Source: Candidatus Woesearchaeota archaeon (lineage in GTDB: Archaea > Nanobdellota > Nanobdellia > Woesearchaeales > SM23-78). From it: a stretch of 9,410 bases of DNA. The stretch covers positions 1 to 9,410 of the forward strand of contig JAFGBP010000026.1 of the NCBI GenBank assembly GCA_016933095.1, read 5' to 3'. Positions 5,107-9,410 of this stretch are shown in pieces; positions within the stretch are counted from its first letter, which is position 1, and each line of letters starts with the position of its first letter. The position numbers and the translations under genes are program-made. The notes below the pieces were generated by a model. It did not search any database. It saw only the letters and a list, made by a program, of their open reading frames with translations, and was not told the DNA's origin.

Positions 5107-6570
5107 ATGATATATAGAAATAGGAAGTTATTCTCTTTGCTTGTATTGGTGGCAGTCTTTTTGGCAGTGTTGCCTGCCGCGAGCGCATTCACATATAACG
5201 TGGAACCTGTAAAGAACACGATCACCAAGAGCGACTCTGCGATCTTCCAGGTTACAGTGACGAACACTCTGGAAGTTGAGGATCAGTTTTCTATCAGTAC
5301 GAGAGATGTCAACTGGGTCTTGAAGAGCGACCCTGCGACAAAGAAGATAAGTGCCTTGAGCAGTGCTTCCTTCCCTGTCGAGCTCCAGCCGAAGAGCGCT
5401 CTTATAGAGGAGAATGTCTACGTGATCCCTGTCAAGATCAAGTCTGAGAAGACCGGCAGTTTCAAGGAGGAAGGACAGTCTTTTGTTGTCTTCCTGGGCC
5501 TCGCAGCTAACAGGAGCTACGTCCCTACGGTGACACCGAGTGTGAGCCTTGAGAAGGTCGTCGACCCTCGAGAGCCCGTTTCTGTCCGTGTAAGCTTGAG
5601 GAACAGGAACCAGCGCGACCTGGAAGACCTTGAGGTCATCTTGAAAGGCGGGCCTGAACTGGACAAGAGCTACATGACTCACCTGCTTCCGTTGGAGGAG
5701 AAGGTGAATGAAATCCTCTTCAGGATCGACCCATCCACGCTCCCAGGCAAGAGGTCGCTCGTGTTAAAGCTTGTCTTTGAAAACAACACCATCAGTGAGT
5801 CATCGACGGAGTACGAGATCCTCGGGTTCTCAGAGATGAAAGAGACCTCTTCGAAGAAGAGCAGCTTGTTCCGTGAAGAGAACACTTTCCTCATAGTGAA
5901 CGACGGGAACCAGATGGGGAGTGCAGAGCACAGTTTCCAGATGAACCTCTTGAGGAGGCTGTTCACGAGCTTCACCCCAGAGGCATCCAAGGTCAAGGAT
6001 GCGGCAGGCAACGTCTATTACGTCGTCTCGAAGGAACTAGGGCCTAAGGAATCCTTGCAGGTAAGCGAGGTGACTGATTACAGGCTGCTCGTCGCATTCA
6101 TCATCCTGATAATAATCGCGACCGTCTTATACTTCGTGTTCAGGAGCCCGGTCATCCTGTACAAGAGCGGGGAACCTATCGGCAAGAAGAAGCATGAGGG
6201 GCTCAGCGAGGTCAAGGTCAGGTTGTACTTGAAGAACAGGGCCAACAAGACAGTCACGAACATCAGGTTGACAGATACTATCCCATCGATCGCTGACTTG
6301 AAGAAGGCTTCTCACGTCGGTTCCATGGATCCTGTGCATACGAGCAAGGGACGTAAGGGGACGATTGCGAGGTGGGAGTTCGCCAGCCTCGAGCCTTATG
6401 AGGAGCGCGTCATCGCTTACAAGATTGAGTCCAAGCTCAAGCTCTTCGGAGGAATCAAGATTCCAAGTGCCAAGGCAAGGTTTGAGGAGAAGAAGGGCAA
6501 GGAGCGAGTCGTATACTCGAATCAGGTCAACCTCGTGCAGAAGTTCGAGGAGAAGGACGAAGAGAAGTAG
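5107..6570 (+). CDS. Surface membrane protein with CARDB/NEW3-like ectodomain and DUF11-like tail domain
   Basis: This 487-residue protein has a signal peptide (1-27, ending ASA). About 300 residues of beta-sandwich sequence follow. One domain (about 28-135) resembles NEW3/CARDB domains (VTNTLEVEDQFSI, then LQPKSALIEENVYVIPVKI). A second domain lies at about 145-240. One transmembrane segment spans about 326-346. The remaining 140 residues contain a DUF11-like stretch (LKNRANKTVTNIRLTDTIP, 375-393; RWEFASLEPYEERVIAYKI, 422-440) and end in a charged tail. If the signal peptide is cleaved, this last domain faces the cytoplasm, which is unusual for a DUF11-type fold. GGAGG nine bases before ATG supports the start. 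The role is probably in the cell envelope; no enzyme motif is seen. Confidence 0.87.
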   Translation: MIYRNRKLFSLLVLVAVFLAVLPAASAFTYNVEPVKNTITKSDSAIFQVTVTNTLEVEDQFSISTRDVNWVLKSDPATKKISALSSASFPVELQPKSALIEENVYVIPVKIKSEKTGSFKEEGQSFVVFLGLAANRSYVPTVTPSVSLEKVVDPREPVSVRVSLRNRNQRDLEDLEVILKGGPELDKSYMTHLLPLEEKVNEILFRIDPSTLPGKRSLVLKLVFENNTISESSTEYEILGFSEMKETSSKKSSLFREENTFLIVNDGNQMGSAEHSFQMNLLRRLFTSFTPEASKVKDAAGNVYYVVSKELGPKESLQVSEVTDYRLLVAFIILIIIATVLYFVFRSPVILYKSGEPIGKKKHEGLSEVKVRLYLKNRANKTVTNIRLTDTIPSIADLKKASHVGSMDPVHTSKGRKGTIARWEFASLEPYEERVIAYKIESKLKLFGGIKIPSAKARFEEKKGKERVVYSNQVNLVQKFEEKDEEK

Positions 6571-6576
6571 TCCTAA

Positions 6577-6603
6577 AACTTTTTCATAATTTTCTTTTTT
6601 CTC
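6577..6603 (+). terminator. T-rich terminator after the CARDB-like gene
   Basis: Several T-runs (CTTTTTC, ATTTTC, CTTTTTTC) begin just after the stop. Archaeal RNA polymerase commonly stops at such tracts without a hairpin. This separates the gene from tRNA-Tyr. Confidence 0.5.
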
Positions 6604-6611
6604 TACCTAAA

Positions 6612-6622
6612 GATTTATAAAT
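6612..6622 (+). promoter_or_regulatory. TATA box for tRNA-Tyr
   Basis: ATTTATAAAT is about 31 bases before the tRNA 5' end. Between them CTCTTC/GGAGAG (6627-6642) can form a six-pair leader hairpin, without any acceptor-like sequence. Confidence 0.65.
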
Positions 6623-6647
6623 AAGCCTCTTCTTCAGGAGAGCAGAA

Positions 6648-6774
6648 CCCCGCCTAGCTCAACGGCAGAGCGTTCGGCTGTAGAAGCCGCCTGACAATAA
6701 CCAACTAGCTTGGTATGTATGATGGTCGGCCAGCTGAACCCGAAAGGTTCCTGGTTCAAATCCGGGGGCGGGGA
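6648..6774 (+). tRNA. tRNA-Tyr (anticodon GUA) with 55-base intron
   Basis: Acceptor stem CCCCGCC/GGCGGGG has the C1-G72 pair that marks archaeal tRNA-Tyr, and the discriminator is A. The D-arm is GCTC/GAGC with an AACGGCA loop. The anticodon stem is TTCGG (6673-6677) with CCGAA (6740-6744), and the anticodon GTA is at 6680-6682. The variable loop is AGGTT and the T-arm CCTGG-TTCAAAT-CCGGG. The two halves of the anticodon arm are separated by an intron after position 37. CCA is not encoded. Confidence 0.92.
6684..6738 (+). other. tRNA-Tyr intron at position 37/38
   Basis: This 55-base insert follows G37. Near its ends GCCGCC pairs with GGTCGGC (one bulged T), and CTG of the anticodon loop can pair with CAG at 6731-6733, giving a relaxed bulge-helix-bulge. 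TTCGGCTG of the 5' exon can also pair with CAGCTGAA at 6731-6738, a competing eight-pair helix in the precursor. The boundaries are inferred from the canonical site. Confidence 0.72.
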
Positions 6775-6802
6775 TATTTATTCTCTCAGAATCTGATAAA
6801 GA

Positions 6803-7093
6803 TCAGTTCCCCATCGCCTGGTATAGGTTCACAGCATTCCTTTGGACTTCCTGAGTCCCATCTCTGAACAGGAAGTAGATAACTGAGTGTATATCGAGGA
6901 CGTGTTTTTTCCCATCCACCAGAAGCAGATATTTTCCGTCTTCAAAATAACGTGGTTTCTCTCTTTGATAATCTGCGTAGTTATGGAAGAAAGTTATTGG
7001 TTTGCCCAGCTGTTTTGCCTGTTCCATGAAAAGACGGATCAGCTCGTCTTCCAACCCCGGCGTCGTTACAATATTTTCCATACAGGCAGTCAT
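6803..7093 (-). CDS. Orphan 96-residue protein, possibly leaderless
   Basis: This small soluble protein has no signal peptide, membrane span or motif that I recognise. The N-terminal part looks helical (LEDELIRLFMEQAKQLG). It is followed by an alternating stretch around KYLLLVDGKKHVLDIHSVIYF, suggesting a small alpha/beta fold. The ATG at 7093 lies about 29 bases from a good TATA box (7118-7127) with no ribosome-binding sequence, so the mRNA is probably leaderless. A second ATG at 7081 (residue 5) also lacks one. It converges with tRNA-Tyr, with only 28 bases between the two 3' ends. It could be a lineage-specific gene; confidence in coding rests on the frame plus the well-placed promoter. 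Confidence 0.62.
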   Translation of the reverse strand: MTACMENIVTTPGLEDELIRLFMEQAKQLGKPITFFHNYADYQREKPRYFEDGKYLLLVDGKKHVLDIHSVIYFLFRDGTQEVQRNAVNLYQAMGN

Positions 7094-7117
7094 ACAAAAA
7101 TCCGAAAAAATGAGAGA

Positions 7118-7127
7118 TTTATAAAAA
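7118..7127 (-). promoter_or_regulatory. TATA box for the orphan gene
   Basis: TTTTTATAAA on the minus strand. The spacing to ATG 7093 puts transcription start within a few bases of the start codon. Confidence 0.6.
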
Positions 7128-7206
7128 CTTCGTTCTTTACTACTGAAAAGTCAAGGACGCCACCGGTAATTCAATGTCTGGAAAACCAGAAGGAAAAATT
7201 AGAGAA

Positions 7207-7827
7207 TCAAAACACCTTCACAATACGCCAGGCCCCCACCTTTATCTTCTCAATTCTTTTCACATGATGCGCCATAGTATTCCTCAAGGGCCAATCAAAC
7301 TCCCAATAATCCGTTATCGCAAAACCATGATTCCTGACAAAAGCATCAACATATTCCTTGGTGCTTGCCTTGTGAAAGGTGTATATGACTTCGGCCGCCT
7401 CCATGGCTTTCTCTAGGAAGAGGGTGTCTGCGTTCTCGTTCTTCGTCCCGAATGGAGGGTTCATGATTACCGTGTCGACGTGTTCATCAAAAGCCCTTAC
7501 ATCACACACCCGGAAGTCAGCGTCCAACTTCAGGCTGTTCTGCTGCTCTATCAAGGCTTGGTTCTCTTTGGCTACAGAGAGCGCTTCTGCATCGATATCC
7601 TCGAACACCGCTTTCTTTGCACCGAGCAGCAGGGCTCCCATACCTAGGACGCCGGTGCCGGCCCCTAGGTCAGCAATCTCTTTTCCCTCGATATCACCTT
7701 TCATGTAGGCGTTCCAGAGTATCTCGGCAGCGATCTCGCTATCCGTAGGGTACTGTTCCAGCTTCATCTTCGGTTTCTCGAATACTTTAAGCTTCGAGAG
7801 CGCGATTGCGAGTTCTTTCTTTGACAT
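7207..7827 (-). CDS. METTL5-like N6-adenine rRNA methyltransferase
   Basis: This is a Rossmann-fold SAM-dependent methyltransferase. From ATG 7827 it is 206 residues long; an upstream in-frame TTG at 7833 would add two. AGGT six bases before ATG favours 7827. Positions are counted from the TTG start. LEQYPTDSEIAAEIL (25-39) is the typical lead-in of this family, DLGAGTG (55-61) is SAM motif I, and NPPFGT (125-130) is the catalytic N-P-P-F motif of amino-group N6-adenine methylases. Eukaryotic METTL5 makes a single m6A in 18S rRNA helix 44; an archaeal homologue would be expected to modify the equivalent small-subunit site (inference). The length is normal for the family. It sits 14 bases after an unrecognised membrane protein gene and is probably co-transcribed with it. 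Confidence 0.88.
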   Translation of the reverse strand: MSKKELAIALSKLKVFEKPKMKLEQYPTDSEIAAEILWNAYMKGDIEGKEIADLGAGTGVLGMGALLLGAKKAVFEDIDAEALSVAKENQALIEQQNSLKLDADFRVCDVRAFDEHVDTVIMNPPFGTKNENADTLFLEKAMEAAEVIYTFHKASTKEYVDAFVRNHGFAITDYWEFDWPLRNTMAHHVKRIEKIKVGAWRIVKVF

Positions 7828-7841
7828 CTTCAACCTATCCG

Positions 7842-8687
7842 TTAATGCAATATTGTATTTAGCCGCTCTGCTGCATCATCAAATTCCATCGTAACCCCGA
7901 ATATCTCCAATGCCGACCTGCTCCAACGGACTACTCTCATCCCCAGGAAGCTCACTATGAATACCGGAACAGATTCACCCAGTATGAAAGATGCTAGGAG
8001 ACTCCCTAATACCAGCAGAGCCACTGCTTTCTTATGGTCTTCGATGAATTCCAGGGCCGTATGGACGGGACTCTGATCCATGAGCTCTGCCAACGCCCCT
8101 TTCAGCGTTCCGACCACTTTATGGAAAGAACCGACAATAGGTCTCAGCTCGTCATCCAGCTCCCTCATCAGCCTCTTCTCCTCATTGCTATACTCGATAT
8201 ATGCAACGAAGTGACCAAGTTCACTGGTGCTCCTATGCCCATCCAGCTCGTTGAGCTGTTTGTCGATGTTTGGTATCAGCTTATCCTTGAGGAAAGCAGC
8301 ATATCTCTTGAAGATGAACTCCAAGTGCTGGAATAAAGGCCAGTACCTCACTTGGACCATCCGGTCTAGAGAAGAGTAGTATTGCTTTATCAAGGGCAGG
8401 TGGTAGGGGTGCTGTAATATGTGCAAGCCAGTATGATAGGATCTTGAAACATCAAATACAATCTGGTAGAGCTCATCGGAATACTTGGCAAATTCCTTCT
8501 TGAGAGTCTCATAACGTATTTCACCGCCCAGATGGAGTATGCGGATGAGTTCCTGGACAGCCTCATCCTGTATCTTATGCTTCTCATATATGTTCCGCTC
8601 GCGGAATTTCTTGACCTTCTGCATCCTGGCTTTCATGGTCATGACACGTTCCCTGAAAGCCCTTATCTCTCCGTCGCTCACTGACAT
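7842..8687 (-). CDS. Helical membrane protein, unknown function
   Basis: This 281-residue protein starts at ATG 8687. That start has AAGGAAG upstream and a TATA box about 35 bases away. A longer frame from GTG 8756 would run through the promoter and has no ribosome-binding site. The first 195 residues or so are charged and helical, with coiled-coil character (MTMKARMQKVKKFRERN near 16-32; NEEKRLMRELDDELRP near 168-183). Aromatic-rich segments follow HILQHPYHLPLIKQYY. Two hydrophobic spans (about 220-236 and 239-254) form a likely hairpin anchor, and the C-terminal 27 residues are polar. I recognise no family. It is the first gene of the operon with the METTL5-like methyltransferase; whether the pairing is functional is unknown. 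Confidence 0.83.
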   Translation of the reverse strand: MSVSDGEIRAFRERVMTMKARMQKVKKFRERNIYEKHKIQDEAVQELIRILHLGGEIRYETLKKEFAKYSDELYQIVFDVSRSYHTGLHILQHPYHLPLIKQYYSSLDRMVQVRYWPLFQHLEFIFKRYAAFLKDKLIPNIDKQLNELDGHRSTSELGHFVAYIEYSNEEKRLMRELDDELRPIVGSFHKVVGTLKGALAELMDQSPVHTALEFIEDHKKAVALLVLGSLLASFILGESVPVFIVSFLGMRVVRWSRSALEIFGVTMEFDDAAERLNTILH

Positions 8688-8717
8688 TTTCTTCCTTGTG
8701 AATCCTGGATACTGTAG

Positions 8718-8736
8718 TTTAAAAAACTTTTTAAAG
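8718..8736. promoter_or_regulatory. Overlapping divergent promoters
   Basis: TTTAAAAAA (8718-8726) read on the minus strand is a TATA box about 35 bases before ATG 8687. CTTTTTAAAG (8727-8736) on the plus strand is a TATA box about 45 bases before the ATG at 8777. The two boxes abut, so the divergent genes may compete for TBP or be co-regulated. Confidence 0.5.
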
Positions 8737-8776
8737 AAGCCCAGTTTCACTTTCACAATCGGTTTTGGGGGGGTTG

Positions 8777-8861
8777 ATGTAAGATATTCAACTTTTTAGT
8801 CAGTAGGAAGTCATCTGATCTTAAGGGATTAGTAGAGAGCATCAGGCATGCCTTCAGGAAG
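8777..8861 (+). other. Probable N-terminal coding extension with disrupted start
   Basis: ATG at 8777 is immediately followed by TAA. Skipping the single T at 8780 joins this ATG to a frame reading M-K-I-F-N-F-L-V-S-R and so on. That frame runs without interruption into the downstream coiled-coil/HTH gene and continues its charged, amphipathic character (DLKGLVESIRHAFRKVRGEL). A run of seven G (8767-8773) lies three bases before the ATG as a likely ribosome-binding site, and the plus-strand TATA box is at the right distance. It is either a one-base insertion (real or a sequence error), or translation starts at an unusual codon. Confidence 0.5.
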
Positions 8862-9308
8862 GTGAGGGGTGAGCTTGAGGATCATCTGAATGCCATCAAC
8901 GAGACTGGTTCTGACCTGCACGAGCTTAGCGAGACTGTAAACGAGATCGACCATAAGATCGACAAGCTCACTGAGAGGGTGGATGAGATGGAGCTTGTCG
9001 TCAATCCTAGGAAGTATAGTTCTTTCAACATCAAGCTGACTCCGAGGGAGCAGGAGGTCTTCATGGCGCTCTACGTGTCTAAGGATATGAGCCTGTCGCA
9101 GATCTCTAAGCGCTTGGGATTTACTCCTGACATGGTGAATCTTTATCTTTTTAACTTGGCGAGCAAGGGAGTGCCTTTGCAGAAGGAGCTGGTTGATGAC
9201 GTGTTGGTTTTTTCAATCGATCCTGAGTTCAAGGACCTCCAGACGAGGCGGAACGTGCTCAACATTGATCCAAGGATCACAAAGCATCTTGTCGCGAGGG
9301 AGTTCTAG
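8862..9308 (+). CDS. Coiled-coil plus helix-turn-helix protein, probable transcription regulator
   Basis: This is the intact part of the frame from GTG 8862, 148 residues. Residues 5-46 form a heptad-like coiled coil (ELSETVNEIDHKIDKLTERV). Residues 58-107 carry a sigma-region-4/MarR-like helix-turn-helix: KLTPREQEVFMALY, then MSLSQISKRLGFTPDMVNLYLFNLASKGVP. A C-terminal extension ends in VAREF. This architecture is frequent among small DPANN regulators and predicts DNA binding as an oligomer. No ligand or metal site is seen. GTG 8862 has no convincing ribosome-binding site and would leave a leader of about 100 bases. The real protein probably starts near 8777 and is about 28 residues longer. 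Confidence 0.78.
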   Translation: MRGELEDHLNAINETGSDLHELSETVNEIDHKIDKLTERVDEMELVVNPRKYSSFNIKLTPREQEVFMALYVSKDMSLSQISKRLGFTPDMVNLYLFNLASKGVPLQKELVDDVLVFSIDPEFKDLQTRRNVLNIDPRITKHLVAREF

Positions 9309-9328
9309 GACGTCATCCCCTTTGGATT

Positions 9329-9356
9329 TTCCGGTTTTTTGCTTTTCATTCTCTTT
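9329..9356 (+). terminator. T-rich terminator after the HTH gene
   Basis: T-rich sequence (TTTTCCGGTTTTTTGC and following) begins about 20 bases after the stop. Just after it, TTTAAGC-TTT-GCTTAAA (9354-9370) is a perfect seven-pair inverted repeat. It may assist termination or be an operator over the next promoter. Confidence 0.45.
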
Positions 9357-9363
9357 AAGCTTT

Positions 9364-9410
9364 GCTTAAATGTTTTAGACTAACTACAAAATAGATATTG
9401 GGGGGAATAA
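9364..9410 (+). promoter_or_regulatory. Promoter and leader of a gene beyond the window
   Basis: An AT-rich box (GCTTAAATG, 9364-9372) is followed about 30 bases later by a run of six G (9400-9405). The G-run resembles the seven-G run before the ATG at 8777. No start codon is reached before the window ends, so this is only a likely promoter and ribosome-binding region. Confidence 0.35.

Noticed and set aside
6734..6744. CTGAA (6734-6738) as the 3' side of the tRNA-Tyr anticodon stem
   Set aside because: It would need a G-U pair and an eleven-base variable loop; CCGAA gives five perfect pairs and a normal five-base variable loop.
7174..7416. Plus-strand open frame over the methyltransferase 3' end
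   Set aside because: It overlaps the clear minus-strand methyltransferase, has no ribosome-binding site or recognisable protein character, and is a shadow frame.
8688..8756. GTG 8756 as start of the helical membrane protein
   Set aside because: It has no ribosome-binding site, and the segment contains the TATA boxes; ATG 8687 has AAGGAAG and correct promoter spacing.

Overview
The window reads as part of an archaeal chromosome of moderate GC. Genes are preceded by TATA-like boxes 25-45 bases upstream of their starts. All three tRNA genes are interrupted by introns. The proteins include a Rad50-type ATPase with a zinc hook, a METTL5-like methyltransferase, and several single-pass surface proteins of the kind common in DPANN archaea. 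A Woesearchaeota-like lineage is my best guess from the protein style (Cys-spaced helical repeats, WHIEC-type Ig-like domain, coiled coil plus LTPRE helix-turn-helix). That placement is inference, not proof.

Layout from left to right. A minus-strand tRNA-Gln(UUG) with a 48-base intron lies at 26-146. Just upstream of it in its own direction are two 41-base tandem units (153-193 and 207-247). They start with the tRNA acceptor sequence and carry a hairpin conserved by compensatory changes. The only TATA box is beyond them, so units and tRNA are probably one transcript. A small Cys-rich lipoprotein gene follows (330-818, minus), divergent from a short Rad50-like gene (946-3012). Next is a two-gene surface operon: a type I membrane protein (3173-4288) overlapping by ATGA with a signal-anchored protein (4285-4758). 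tRNA-Pro(GGG) at 4806-4930 has an intron on the 5' side of the anticodon, and is followed by another acceptor-stem-bearing hairpin (4949-4994). A second CARDB/NEW3-like membrane protein (5107-6570) and an intron-containing tRNA-Tyr(GUA) (6648-6774) follow.

The right part holds a 96-residue orphan (6803-7093, minus) and a minus-strand operon of an unrecognised helical membrane protein (7842-8687) and the METTL5-like methyltransferase (7207-7827). Divergent from this operon is a coiled-coil plus helix-turn-helix protein (8862-9308). Its apparent natural start at 8777 is broken by ATG directly followed by TAA. The last bases look like the promoter and leader of a further gene running off the window.

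Functionally this is a mixed housekeeping region: tRNA supply, DNA repair, rRNA modification and cell-surface proteins. It is not an island of defence or mobile genes. The part least explained by known gene types is the set of acceptor-stem mini-hairpins attached to two different tRNA genes. They share one architecture: an outer stem copied from the neighbouring tRNA acceptor, an open internal loop, and an upper hairpin with a purine triloop.
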